Positions 46,418-55,701 are shown, numbered from the stretch's first letter. The stretch: DNA of 64,000 nucleotides from Allorhizobium ampelinum S4 (GCF_000016285.1 NC_011981.1:558001-622000), one strand, 5' to 3'. The notes: generated by a model not told the origin, from the sequence alone. A program made the numbers and translations.

Positions 46418-47730
46418 TCTCCAGCCTTATGAGATGCGTCTGGGGCGGAGGCGGTCTGTCGGGTGTGGAGATATTCGACCAACCCATACACCCGGATCGA
46501 AGACCCCGCCTCCTGCGCCACCTCTTTCATGTGGCTGCTGCACGCGGTGCAACTGGTTACGAGGAACTCTGCCCCGGTGCTCTCGGCTTCCTGAAGTCGG
46601 TTGCGGGCAGCAGCGCGAGCAAAATCGGGGCTGGCCTGTTTGCCGCCACCGCCGGCACCGCAGCAGAAGGCGAATTCCCGAATGCGCTCCATTTCCACAA
46701 TCTCGGCATCCACAGCCCGCAGCAATTGCCGGGGCTCTTCATAGACACCATTGACCCCAAGGTAGAGCTCGCCTTCCGGCACGCGCATCGGAATGGAATT
46801 ATAGGCCATCACCGTTTCGCCCTCCCACGGATGGCGCTCTTCGCCTAGCCGCCCAAGGCGGCAGGAATCGTGGTACGTGACAGTGTCGCGCTTTTGGCCA
46901 GCCGCCACGGTGAGCGGGTTTTCGGCCAGCCACTGCGCGATATGAATGACTTTGATGTTGCCAAGGGAAACACCAAGGCGCGGATAAATATTGCGAAAAG
47001 CCGAAAAAGCATCATCGCTATAAACAATAAGCGTGCCTGCCCCGCTCTTGCGGAGCCATTCTGCCGTTTTCTGTGCTAGATCCGCTGCGAGATCCTGATC
47101 ACCGATATCATAGGCAAGACCACCGCTATCCGGCTCGTCCACGCCGCCAATGACGAAATCGACATCGCGCCGCTGAAGCTCAGAGGCGATATGGCGGATG
47201 AAAGGCCATTCATCGCGATCGAAAGCCACATCGCCAACATGGAAGAGAACGGGTGCCTGATGGGTTTTGGTCTGTTTCAGGGACAGGCCAGCGAACCATT
47301 CACCGCGCATTGCGGCGGGCAGGCCCCTTGCATTCCCGAGTGTGCGCAGATGCGCGAGCATCTCGCGCAGCGGCTCTGGCGCATGCCCGTCGGCCGTCAC
47401 CTTTTGGCGTAGCGCATAGAGCGAATCGAGCGGCTCGACGAAATCGGCAAGCAATGTCTTGCAGCTGGTATCGCAGCCACCGCACATGGAACAGGAATAG
47501 ACATTCTGAATGAAGTCCGGCGTGTATTCGACACGATTATGCAAAAGTGCATAGGCCGCAATGAGCTTTCCGCCTGCCGTATGCGAAAAGAATTTGCCGT
47601 GCTGAACGCTTGGACAGATTTCCGCAAAATCCTGACTGCGGACTTCCGGCACCCATTTGCAAAAGGTGCAGCGGGTGCAAGAGCCAAGCTTGTCGTGAAG
47701 CTTTTCGAGGGTTGGGCTGATATGGGTCAT
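46414..47730 (-). CDS. Iron-sulfur subunit (GlcF/HdrD-like) of the oxidase complex
   Basis: This 438-residue protein has an N-terminal ferredoxin-like part (CTRCTFCK and CSMCGGCDTSC, two [4Fe-4S] clusters) and a C-terminal pair of CCG domains (CRLGRLGE, FCCGAGGGG, TSCTACSSH). It would transfer electrons from the flavin subunits. The ATG at 47730 overlaps the stop of the first oxidase gene; the frame is open from 47739, but that start lies too close to the GGAGG. Confidence 0.9.
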   Translation of the reverse strand: MTHISPTLEKLHDKLGSCTRCTFCKWVPEVRSQDFAEICPSVQHGKFFSHTAGGKLIAAYALLHNRVEYTPDFIQNVYSCSMCGGCDTSCKTLLADFVEPLDSLYALRQKVTADGHAPEPLREMLAHLRTLGNARGLPAAMRGEWFAGLSLKQTKTHQAPVLFHVGDVAFDRDEWPFIRHIASELQRRDVDFVIGGVDEPDSGGLAYDIGDQDLAADLAQKTAEWLRKSGAGTLIVYSDDAFSAFRNIYPRLGVSLGNIKVIHIAQWLAENPLTVAAGQKRDTVTYHDSCRLGRLGEERHPWEGETVMAYNSIPMRVPEGELYLGVNGVYEEPRQLLRAVDAEIVEMERIREFAFCCGAGGGGKQASPDFARAAARNRLQEAESTGAEFLVTSCTACSSHMKEVAQEAGSSIRVYGLVEYLHTRQTASAPDASHKAGE

Positions 47731-49205
47731 TAGAAGCAAAGCCTCCCTGGATTGAGAATACGGTCCGGATCGAAGATGGATTTCGTCTCGCGCAGCAATG
47801 GCTTGACGGTGGGATTGCGGGCAAAGGCCATGTCAGCCCATGCGCCATAGGGTCGGCTGAAAAAGCCGCCCGTAGCGCTACAGGCCTTGGCCAGCTCATC
47901 GGCAAGTGCATCGGCTGCCGATGTCTGCTCTATGGATGCCGGATCAAAGGGCAGCACCAATTCAACATGACAGTTGCGGCCATGCAGGCGTGGCTGGACG
48001 TAAATTGCAACATTTGCGCCCAAACGTTCCCGTGCCAACGCAATAAATTGCTCGGCACGATCCATTTGGCTGAGAAAAAACACACTGCGATGGGCACCCG
48101 CGATGCGGTCTTTGTAGTTGCTGTCCGGTGGATTGGCTTGCAGCTCCGCAATCCGGCTGGCGGAATGCCCGGCCAGATCGGGGCTTGCCACCAGTCCTGC
48201 ATCCGCGCAGAGTTGGGTGACATCGGCCAACTGATAGGCAATCTTGTCATCGGGAAAATCACAAGACGCGGTCAGTTGGATGTAGAGCGTGTAAGCGGGC
48301 AGGCGGGCAGCAAGATCGGCAATGCGGTCTGGCTCACTCTCCAGCACGGCTGCAAGGTGCAGATTGCTGGCGATAAAACTGGCCATGCCGATACGCCGCC
48401 GATGCAATTCTGCTGAGAGCCGTGCCAGTGGAGCGATACTGTCGGCCCCCACAAAGCGGGCCTCTTCGCGTGCTGGCAGGCGCTCACACAGAATGGCCGC
48501 CCAATTGAGAATGGCAAGCGTGCCTTGCGAGCCTTGCACAACACGCAGAAAATCCGTGCCTGCTGGCCCCATGGCGGTAAGATAGCGCAACCCCGCCTTC
48601 CAATGTTCATCAAGGGTGCCGCTGATGGCCGCACTGCCGGTGCGAAAGACATCGCCGGTGCCAAACACCAACTGCGCACCGCCGAAGGGGTCCAGCACAT
48701 CCCATTGCTCAGACGATTGCAAGTTGGGTTCGCGATCCAAATAGCTTGTCAGCACGGATTTTGACGCGCGTGGCAACAGCGGCTTGAAGGCGCGCAGACC
48801 CTGGGGTGCCAGCAGCGCATCGATAGCGCCGAAGGTGACGCCCGGCTCAATCACCGCAACCGCATCTTGCTGATCGATCTGCAACAGATGGTTCATGCCA
48901 CTGAGATCAACAAACACGGTGGGCCGTTCTGCCGTTGCACCGCGCAGCCGCGCGCCGCTGCTGGAGCTGAACGTGGTCAGGGCCGTGCCGGTTTTCCGCG
49001 CCCAGCCGATAACGGCAACGATCTCCTCCGTGCTGCGCGGTCGCACGACCGCAAGCGGCGGAGCCTCGCGGCCTGATGGGTTTGCGGGCATGTAGGGTGC
49101 GAGGCTGGCCTCCTCGGCGTCAAGCCCAATCGCACGCAGGCTTGCCACATCGGCACGCCGGATAAGCTTCTGCCGCACAGCGGCAAGGCTAGCAGTTGCT
49201 GCCAT
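47730..49205 (-). CDS. FAD-binding oxidoreductase (GlcE/GlcD-like)
   Basis: This is a 491-residue PCMH/VAO-type flavoprotein with a glycine- and serine-rich FAD loop (FSSSSGARLRG) and AVIEPGVTFGAIDALLAP. It is the first main gene of the oxidase operon and overlaps the iron-sulfur subunit gene. A long helical region after residue 260 is typical of GlcE-like chains. The promoter lies about 215-245 bases upstream with a MarR operator over its -35. Confidence 0.87.
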   Translation of the reverse strand: MAATASLAAVRQKLIRRADVASLRAIGLDAEEASLAPYMPANPSGREAPPLAVVRPRSTEEIVAVIGWARKTGTALTTFSSSSGARLRGATAERPTVFVDLSGMNHLLQIDQQDAVAVIEPGVTFGAIDALLAPQGLRAFKPLLPRASKSVLTSYLDREPNLQSSEQWDVLDPFGGAQLVFGTGDVFRTGSAAISGTLDEHWKAGLRYLTAMGPAGTDFLRVVQGSQGTLAILNWAAILCERLPAREEARFVGADSIAPLARLSAELHRRRIGMASFIASNLHLAAVLESEPDRIADLAARLPAYTLYIQLTASCDFPDDKIAYQLADVTQLCADAGLVASPDLAGHSASRIAELQANPPDSNYKDRIAGAHRSVFFLSQMDRAEQFIALARERLGANVAIYVQPRLHGRNCHVELVLPFDPASIEQTSAADALADELAKACSATGGFFSRPYGAWADMAFARNPTVKPLLRETKSIFDPDRILNPGRLCF

Positions 49206-49217
49206 GGTGTGATGTCC

Positions 49218-49367
49218 TTATAGTTGGGATAGGGTGCAGGTGCCTGTTCCGCAAAGGGAAATGATGGCAGCTGTTGCAAAAATTTTGGGTGTCGCGCCGG
49301 GCGGGGCTTGCGCATTTTTCAGCACACAGATAGCCGCCCGCGTCCCTGGTAAAGGGCCACAGCACAT
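49218..49367 (-). CDS. Possible cysteine-rich leader ORF, 49 residues
   Basis: A perfect GGAGG lies eight bases before an ATG that opens a 49-codon frame ending 12 bases before the oxidase ATG. It encodes six cysteines (MCCGPLPG, AICVLK, SLCGTGTCTLSQL) and a hydrophobic middle, KIFATAAIISLCG. I do not recognise it. It may be a real small membrane or metal-binding peptide, or a leader whose translation sets up the next gene. Confidence 0.35.
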   Translation of the reverse strand: MCCGPLPGTRAAICVLKNAQAPPGATPKIFATAAIISLCGTGTCTLSQL

Positions 49368-49702
49368 TTGACTCTCCTCCCATTTCAAGCCAAGGGTACT
49401 CTTTATAATTGTTGCCTCATGATAGGCACGCCACTTGAATATAGTCAAGTGACTTGACCATAAAATCATCAACACATGCGTTGAGGTTTCCAACAGGAGC
49501 CGTTAAACCCGAAAGGGAAAGTGCGGCGAGGGTGCGGCCAGCAGCCTTAAATGGCCGAACATTCCCACCACAAATCCGCCTCACTCACCTTAACACCTTG
49601 CAAATCAACAGAAATCACAGAGAACTGACGAAGCAGCCGCCAAGCAGGCCACACACCTTCATCGGCAAAAGCCTCTCAAAGAAGATTCCGACCGCAACAG
49701 CA
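49368..49702. other. Divergent promoter region of the oxidase operon and marR
   Basis: The gap carries the promoter and operator at 49419-49461 and the leader of marR. No other feature is seen, apart from an unlikely upstream extension of the marR frame. Confidence 0.5.
49419..49461 (-). promoter_or_regulatory. Sigma-70 promoter with overlapping MarR-type operator
   Basis: On the minus strand, TTGACT (49448-49443) and TATCAT (49424-49419) are 18 bases apart. The -35 lies inside a dyad, ATAGTCAAG-N3-CTTGACCAT, at 49441-49461 (8 of 9 pairs). A MarR repressor bound there would block RNA polymerase. Confidence 0.7.
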
Positions 49703-50221
49703 ATGACAAGCAAACACAGGGTAAATGCACGAATGGACTCGAAGACCCCTCCCTTACTTCCGCGTTTTCTGCGTGCCATCTACTGGTTTGACGAGGCGCT
49801 GAGAGCCTCCCAGGAGTTGCAAGGGCAAACACCGGTCACACGGGCGCAGGGCATGCTTTTGATCAACATTGCCCTTGGGGAGCGGCGTCCGACGCGCTTG
49901 GCGCGTACCATGGGCGTCACCAAACAAGCGGTCAGCCTTATGCTGGGAGACCTGACCGCAGCGGGCTACATTTTTATCAAGCCAGACCCAGAAGATGCAC
50001 GCGCATCACTCATTGAGTTCAGCCCGCAAGGTCAGACTGAATTGGAGAATATCTTTGCCACGCTGGAGCACCTCGAAGACCATCTGGCAACGGTTTTAGG
50101 TCAGGACCGAATGTCCGTCCTGCGGGCCGCATTGGGGATGGACTGGGGCACGCCACCCGCATTGGGATCCAAAGAGGCCCACACGCCTGATGCGACGGAA
50201 AGCGCGATCCAGAAAAAATGA
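49703..50221 (+). CDS. MarR-family transcriptional regulator
   Basis: This is a 172-residue (or 162 from ATG 49733) winged-helix protein with RLARTMGVTKQAVSLMLGDLTAAGYIFIKPDPEDARASL, the wing of MarR regulators. The sequence before 49703 is open in frame but reads like leader. It lies between two promoters that share one operator type, so it probably represses both the oxidase operon and the MFS operon until an acid or aromatic inducer binds. Confidence 0.9.
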   Translation: MTSKHRVNARMDSKTPPLLPRFLRAIYWFDEALRASQELQGQTPVTRAQGMLLINIALGERRPTRLARTMGVTKQAVSLMLGDLTAAGYIFIKPDPEDARASLIEFSPQGQTELENIFATLEHLEDHLATVLGQDRMSVLRAALGMDWGTPPALGSKEAHTPDATESAIQKK

Positions 50222-50279
50222 TGCCGACCGGCTTCATGGAATTGGGAGCGAATAGGGCTATTGCCGTGAAGTAAATATT

Positions 50280-50320
50280 ATAGTCAATCTAATTGACTAT
50301 TTTCAAAATGCCGATATCTT
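50280..50320 (+). promoter_or_regulatory. MarR-type operator and promoter of the MFS operon
   Basis: A perfect dyad ATAGTCAAT-N3-ATTGACTAT lies at 50280-50300. The right half contains TTGACT (50293-50298), with TATCTT 16 bases on as a -10. The dyad matches the one before the oxidase operon. Confidence 0.75.
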
Positions 50321-50373
50321 CTCTGTGAGATGTTTTTGAAACACACAAAAACATACCTCTGGGAGGAGAAAAA

Positions 50374-50586
50374 ATGTCTGTGTTTCTACGGTATGATGCC
50401 GCGCCCTTTGGCGCGGGCGCTAAAGTTTTGATCTGTCCCCGTTTGATATTGCAATGGGCCGGTCTATTCCGAACCCTTGATTTGCGGCAGCTTGGCAAGC
50501 GGTTGGCAGCGATGCTCTGTCCCCAGCAGCCTATATTGGCTCAGCGCCCGATTGGTGAACTCTCCGCAGGCGGGAGGATCGCATGA
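50374..50586 (+). CDS. Small coupled ORF upstream of the MFS gene, 70 residues
   Basis: A strong GGGAGGAG precedes the ATG, and the stop TGA overlaps the MFS ATG (ATGA at 50583-50586). The product MSVFLRYDAAPFGAGAKVLICPRLI.. has a basic, weakly hydrophobic character and no family that I recognise. The strong start and the overlap argue that it is translated, perhaps only to couple expression of the transporter. Confidence 0.5.
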   Translation: MSVFLRYDAAPFGAGAKVLICPRLILQWAGLFRTLDLRQLGKRLAAMLCPQQPILAQRPIGELSAGGRIA

Positions 50587-51776
50587 CCAATCTTGATACA
50601 AAGGGTACCCGCACAGCCCTTATTGTCGGTCATGCGGCCGGTATGATCGATATGGTCTCTCTTCCCATTTGGGTCGGTGGACTGGTCGGTGGCTATGGCT
50701 ATTCATCCGCTCAAGCCGGAGGACTTGTCACCACATTTCTGATTGGGGTGGTGATTGCCAGTTGCGGCCTTGCGACGCTTTTCCATCGCTTTTCCATGCG
50801 TTGGGTGCCCGGTGCAGGCTTTAGCGGGGCTGCGCTGGCGTTCGCAGCACTCTGGATGGCATCAGGTTTCGGCAATTTTCTCGCACTTCACCTCTGTGCC
50901 GGTCTTTGCATCGGCACGGCTTTGTCAGCGGTTCATGGAACCATTGGCCGCACAAGCAATGCTCATCGCACATTTGCTTATGCCACCATTGGCTTTGGCA
51001 TCTTCAGCGTTATCTTCATGGGCTTTGCCACGCAGGTGATTGCCGCAATGCAGCCACGCAACCTGTTCTTGATTTTTGCCGGGGTTATGGCGATCGCTGC
51101 CGCAGTCAATTGGTTGCTTTTCCCCCACAGCGCCACCATGCCGAAGGCGGAGAAAAAACCATCGCCCAATTCCGGTCGCGTGCCGCGTTTTGAACCCGTC
51201 GTCTGGTTTCTCATCGCCGCTCTGCTGGGCATGAACTTCAATCAGGCCATGAATTTCAGCTTTGTTGAGCGCATTGCCAGTGACCATGATTGGCCAACAT
51301 CCACCATCAACGGCATTCTTGTGGGCGTTGCCTTTCTCAGCCTCATTCCGGCCCCGCTCGCAGTGTTTTTTGAAAAAAAGCTTCATCCGGTTTATGTGGG
51401 CATAGTAGGCGTGCTGCTTCAGGCCGCTCTTTCGCTGGGCATAACCCATGCGCTCGACGTTCCCGGTTTTGCCGCCTCGGCAATCTTCATTCCCTTTGTC
51501 ATGATCTTCTCGCACACATTTCTCTTCGGACTCATGTCGCGCGTGGAACCAACTGGCCGAGCAGTGGCGGCCAATCCGGCCATTACCATGGGCGGCGGAG
51601 CGCTTGGGCCTCTGGTTGGCGGCATTCTGGTCCAGACAATGGGCTATCATGGCCTCAGCCTTGCAACCGCTCTGGTGGCCACCTGTGTTGTGGCGGGACT
51701 AATGCTGGTGCTGATGCGCCTGTTGCCCTCGCACGCCAGCAACGCACTAGCCCCAAAAAGGCACTGGCCATTGTGA
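50583..51776 (+). CDS. MFS transporter
   Basis: This 397-residue protein has about twelve hydrophobic segments and is a major facilitator permease, most like small organic acid or drug antiporters. GxLxGxxLG-type signals are weak. It is under the MarR operator at 50280 and so is probably the importer or exporter of the compound handled by the oxidase complex. Confidence 0.88.
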   Translation: MTNLDTKGTRTALIVGHAAGMIDMVSLPIWVGGLVGGYGYSSAQAGGLVTTFLIGVVIASCGLATLFHRFSMRWVPGAGFSGAALAFAALWMASGFGNFLALHLCAGLCIGTALSAVHGTIGRTSNAHRTFAYATIGFGIFSVIFMGFATQVIAAMQPRNLFLIFAGVMAIAAAVNWLLFPHSATMPKAEKKPSPNSGRVPRFEPVVWFLIAALLGMNFNQAMNFSFVERIASDHDWPTSTINGILVGVAFLSLIPAPLAVFFEKKLHPVYVGIVGVLLQAALSLGITHALDVPGFAASAIFIPFVMIFSHTFLFGLMSRVEPTGRAVAANPAITMGGGALGPLVGGILVQTMGYHGLSLATALVATCVVAGLMLVLMRLLPSHASNALAPKRHWPL

Positions 51777-51977
51777 CCCGTCACGACCAATAGGCTTAAG
51801 CCTGCAAGGCAAATGCCGCGTGCCCAAAAGCCACGCAACAACAGAAACATCTGGAGTGAGCCGGGCCGAAGAAAAACCTGACGGATTCCAGACCTGACCT
51901 TCACACAAACAGCAGCGTCGAAACGTCCCGGTATAACCCGGCGACCCATCCTATCCATTTATCTCGGGGGGAGAAAA

Positions 51978-53372
51978 ATGAAAACCCATCTCAAGCAACT
52001 TGTTATCCTCAGTGCTGCATACGGAGTGCTGGCAAGCGGACTTCCTGCCGTAGCAGCCGATGCCAACACCCCTGCCGATCCTTCCATCGCGAAGGCTCCA
52101 GACCCGCAGGCCCCTCCTCCCGGCCCCTTGACCGGCCTTGGACACACGCTCCATGACGCCGGTTTTGATGTCCGCATCAATTTCGTCAATCTCTATGCAA
52201 ATGCGTCAGATTTCGGGTTTGATCCGGGCCATTCTGGTAACTTCGGCTTTCTGATGTTCGACACGACATACCATATATCAGACATGTTCAAGATCAACTG
52301 GCAGGAAACGGTCAACATTCCCAGGCACAATGCCAATCAGTATCTGTTTCAAGTCTCGAATGCCTTTTACGCTACGGACCCTTCTCTCGATAGTTCAACC
52401 GATCTTACACGCCTTACCCTCCAGGGGGATTTTTTTGACGGAAAGCTGGAGGTCGAGGGCGGTCGGCTCAACATGTGGCCGGAGTTTTTCAGGTCAGAGT
52501 TCTGCGGTGGCAAGGGGTGCATCTCGCAAACCCGTGCGTTGGTGTTAAGCGCTCCCGGCAACACCGTTGCGCAATGGGGTGGCCGCGTTGGCTACAATCT
52601 CACGCCGGATCTCTCCCTCGGTGGCGTCATCACCGAGAACAACACAGAAAACTGGCAGACAGGATCGGGCTGGAACTGGGGGAGAGGCGATTCTGACGGT
52701 TATACCGCCGTGGTCCACCTCGCCCAGCGGCAAAATTTTCTGGAGACAGCGAAGCCGCTTAACTATGAAATTGGTGGTTATCGAAGCTCTGCATCCTACA
52801 CGGACGCGCTATACGGCACAGGCTGGGGCAATCCAACCTTTGGCGCGAACCAGACAGTGATCGAACATGACGGGGGATCAAACGGGGTTTTTGCTCAGGT
52901 TCGAAAAGTTCTCTGGAGTGATCCCGATGGAAGCCCCTTCCCCGAAAACATCGCGGTTTCAGGCGGCATCTTCCACACGTTCGGAGACGGTCAATCCTAT
53001 CCGTGGGAAGCTTATGGCAGCATTGAATATGGCGGCTTCTGGAAAGCTAACCCCCTCACATCTATAGGCGCGACGGTTCACTATATTGGCCTCAGTGAAA
53101 AACGTGCCCAATACGAAACCAACGCGCGCCGGTTTTTGACAGGCATCTACGACCGGCAGCCGCGAGACACGTTCCAGTTCGATCTGCACGGACGGACAGG
53201 AATAGGCCCCGCTGGATTTCTTGAGTTTGGGGCATCTTACGTCAAGGATCCCAACACAACCTACCTTGCTGACTATTCCACCTCAAGAATGAAGAACGGC
53301 TGGACCATCTATGCAGCCATTGTCTTCGACCTTGGAACCACTCTGGGGCTATCACCACCGCCCCAACCCTAA
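51978..53372 (+). CDS. OprB-family carbohydrate-selective porin
   Basis: This 464-residue outer membrane protein has a signal peptide (residues 1-27, cut after VAA) and a proline-rich linker. The OprB beta-barrel follows (GHTLHDAGFDVRINFVNLYANASDFGF at the start, many alternating aromatic strands, and a final strand ending in LGTTLGLSPPPQP). These porins pass neutral sugars and small aromatics. No shared operator with the MFS operon was seen, but the location suggests joint uptake. Confidence 0.88.
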   Translation: MKTHLKQLVILSAAYGVLASGLPAVAADANTPADPSIAKAPDPQAPPPGPLTGLGHTLHDAGFDVRINFVNLYANASDFGFDPGHSGNFGFLMFDTTYHISDMFKINWQETVNIPRHNANQYLFQVSNAFYATDPSLDSSTDLTRLTLQGDFFDGKLEVEGGRLNMWPEFFRSEFCGGKGCISQTRALVLSAPGNTVAQWGGRVGYNLTPDLSLGGVITENNTENWQTGSGWNWGRGDSDGYTAVVHLAQRQNFLETAKPLNYEIGGYRSSASYTDALYGTGWGNPTFGANQTVIEHDGGSNGVFAQVRKVLWSDPDGSPFPENIAVSGGIFHTFGDGQSYPWEAYGSIEYGGFWKANPLTSIGATVHYIGLSEKRAQYETNARRFLTGIYDRQPRDTFQFDLHGRTGIGPAGFLEFGASYVKDPNTTYLADYSTSRMKNGWTIYAAIVFDLGTTLGLSPPPQP

Positions 53373-53446
53373 ACCTTTCCGCTCTCTTCCCAAGCCTGCA
53401 ACAAGAGGTCGGACTGTCATTTGTCTTCACTGGCAAGTTTGCTCAA

Positions 53447-53475
53447 CGGGTTTCTAAGCCAGGCTTAGAAACCCG
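53447..53475. repeat. Perfect 29-base palindrome (14-1-14)
   Basis: CGGGTTTCTAAGCC, one base, then its reverse complement. It lies between the convergent porin and marR genes and has no adjacent T-run. It may be a bidirectional terminator stem, a protein site or an element end. Confidence 0.6.
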
Positions 53476-53604
53476 CGAGTGAACTTGGAGAAGCCGACAC
53501 ATCATCCGCTCCGAAAACTGCAGGCAATGAACACCTACTTCAATTTGCATCCTTGGCGAAGAACACGGGCGTTTGGGCTCACTATGACCGCAGGGGCTGG
53601 GTGC

Positions 53605-54138
53605 TTACAGGTTCTGCACGTTTTTCAACATGATCCGCATCACCCGGATGGTTGCCTCGAGGTCCTGGGGATCTGCACCCTCAATCAATGTTTCCTCACG
53701 CGCGAGCGCGATCCGCATGATCTCTTCGTGAAGGTCATAGCCCCTCTGGTTCAGGCGCCAGCGCTTCTTGCGCGGGTCCGTCTCCGAGACCTCCGAGTCG
53801 AGATAGCCCTGCTCATCGAGCGTCGCCAGAGCGCGGCTTGCGGCGGCCTTGTCAAGATTGATGACATCACAGATGCGCCCCGCCGTGATGTTGGGCTCGA
53901 TCGCCAGCATGGATACCGCGCGCCACTCGCTGATACCGATGCCGAAGCGCTCACGGTAAACGCTTGAGGCCCCACGCGATAGGGCATTGTTGATGCTGGA
54001 CAAGAAGAAGGGCGTGTAATTCGAGATATCGAGAATTTCGACGCCATCGCGTGTGGTCGTCGGACTGGATATGCGGTCTTGCGGGCAGCGTGCGCCAGTT
54101 TTCACCCGCACGCTTGTTGGCCTCTTGGCAGATGTCAT
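53605..54138 (-). CDS. MarR-family transcriptional regulator of the P450 operon
   Basis: This 177-residue protein has a long N-terminal extension (about 35 residues, basic) before the MarR winged helix (GRICDVINLDKAAASRALATLDEQGYLDSEVSETDPRKKRWRLNQRG). It is the last gene of the P450 operon, overlapping the reductase stop, so the regulator is made with the enzymes it controls. The operators are probably the two dyads upstream of the operon (57106-57159). Confidence 0.9.
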   Translation of the reverse strand: MTSAKRPTSVRVKTGARCPQDRISSPTTTRDGVEILDISNYTPFFLSSINNALSRGASSVYRERFGIGISEWRAVSMLAIEPNITAGRICDVINLDKAAASRALATLDEQGYLDSEVSETDPRKKRWRLNQRGYDLHEEIMRIALAREETLIEGADPQDLEATIRVMRIMLKNVQNL

Positions 54139-55373
54139 GCGGCGCGTGCTTTCCTCGATTTCGACAGTGCCGTGATATCATAGTTGCATTGCACAAGCTC
54201 ATCGGCTGTCACCCCTTCTGGCGACTTTAGAAGCTGACGTGCGGCCATGTGCTCGGCTGCGGCATTGACCGTCTCCACTGCACGCAATTTGCCCGATTTG
54301 AAGCGAAATACAAGCCTTCGCCCGTTTTCACCTTCAAGGGGATGATCCTCATCGCCCGATACCGCAAGACCTGCAATCTGCAACTTCCATGGCCCCTGAT
54401 CGCTCCAGAACCAAGGCAAGGCCTCATAGGGTTCGGATTTTCCCGTGAGCCGACGAGCGATTGTTCGGGCGTGGTCGGTGGCGGCCTGGACGGATTCAAG
54501 CCGCGTCAACTCCCCCGTGACCGGATCTGGAAAGGCTGCACAGTCGCCGAGGCCCGAAATGGCTGGATCGGCGGTGAGAAGATACGCATCCACAGCGATA
54601 CCGTTGGCAATCTCAAGCCCAGCGTTTCTGGCAAGTTCCACATTGGGTCGCACGCCAACAGCAAGCAGCACCATGTCACCGGGAATAATTGCTCCGCTAA
54701 GAAGGCGAACACCCACAACCCCGCCATCCTCACTCCGCAGGATCTCGTTGACGGGGTCCCCGAAGTGCAGCGACACGCCGTGCATCTCGTGGAAGGTCTG
54801 AAAGAATCCGGACATAGCGCGAGAAACGGCACGAGCCATAAGGCGTTCCGTTGCCTCGACGACGGTGACGGAGTGGCCGATGGATGCCGCAACAGCGGCG
54901 AATTCGAGGCCGATAAAGCCGCCCCCGATCACCACAGGGTGGCGACGACCCCGCGCGAGAGCTTCGCGCAGGGCATCCGCATCGGCTGCGGTGCGCAAGG
55001 CGAAGACATCGCTCCCCTCCAGGCCACGGATCGGCGGGATGAGGTTACGCGCGCCGGTTGCCAGCACGAGATGGTTATAGCCGATACGGGCACCGCTCTT
55101 GGTCGCCACAGTTCGCGTCACCCGATCGATATGAATGGCCGGGTCCCCGGCTATCAGGCCGATTTTGTTTCGGTGAAAGAAGCTGTCGGGCCTCAGCTCA
55201 ATGCTCTCGGCACGGCCATCTTTTAAATAAGCCTTGGAAAGCGGCGGACGCTGGTAAGGCAGGCCTGTTTCCTCTCCGATCAAGGTGATCTCCCCGGAAA
55301 ACCCCTCCTGACGAAGGCTCGCAGCCAACTGGAACCCTCCCTGGCCGGAGCCAATGATGGCCACCTGGTTCAT
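54135..55373 (-). CDS. NAD(P)H-dependent ferredoxin reductase (putidaredoxin-reductase type)
   Basis: This is a 412-residue FAD enzyme with N-terminal IIGSGQGGFQLA, the NAD-binding GGGFIGLEFAA near residue 150, and LGDCAAF near residue 278. It passes electrons to the [2Fe-2S] ferredoxin encoded just upstream, which in turn reduces the P450. The ATG at 55373 overlaps the ferredoxin stop; the frame runs further to 55436 but inside that gene. Confidence 0.93.
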   Translation of the reverse strand: MNQVAIIGSGQGGFQLAASLRQEGFSGEITLIGEETGLPYQRPPLSKAYLKDGRAESIELRPDSFFHRNKIGLIAGDPAIHIDRVTRTVATKSGARIGYNHLVLATGARNLIPPIRGLEGSDVFALRTAADADALREALARGRRHPVVIGGGFIGLEFAAVAASIGHSVTVVEATERLMARAVSRAMSGFFQTFHEMHGVSLHFGDPVNEILRSEDGGVVGVRLLSGAIIPGDMVLLAVGVRPNVELARNAGLEIANGIAVDAYLLTADPAISGLGDCAAFPDPVTGELTRLESVQAATDHARTIARRLTGKSEPYEALPWFWSDQGPWKLQIAGLAVSGDEDHPLEGENGRRLVFRFKSGKLRAVETVNAAAEHMAARQLLKSPEGVTADELVQCNYDITALSKSRKARAA

Positions 55374-55693
55374 GTTTGGCTCTCCGGAAGATGGATGACG
55401 AGACCATCGAGATGTGGTTTGATGCGAATCTGGCACGAGAGACGGCTGGATGGCCTTATCGCGCAGATGACGCTCTCCAGCATATCCTCTTCTCCATCAG
55501 CACGAACGCCAACGGTTTCGACCCACGTGTCATCGACATAGCAATGACAGGTTGCGCACATCATGGAGCCGCCGCATTCACCGATGATGCCATCGATATC
55601 GTTCGTAAGTGCCACGCGCATGACGCTATCACCGTCGGCGGCATCGACAACCGATTGCGCGCCGTTATGGGAGATGAAAGTGATCCTGGTCAT
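55370..55693 (-). CDS. [2Fe-2S] ferredoxin of the P450 system
   Basis: This 107-residue ferredoxin of the putidaredoxin/adrenodoxin class has cluster ligands Cys40, Cys46, Cys49 and Cys87 (CGGSMMCATC and SCQI). It lies between the P450 and its reductase. In the CYP199 systems of Rhodopseudomonas the equivalent is palustrisredoxin. Confidence 0.93.
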   Translation of the reverse strand: MTRITFISHNGAQSVVDAADGDSVMRVALTNDIDGIIGECGGSMMCATCHCYVDDTWVETVGVRADGEEDMLESVICAIRPSSRLSCQIRIKPHLDGLVIHLPESQT

Positions 55694-55701
55694 GTGATCT
55701 C

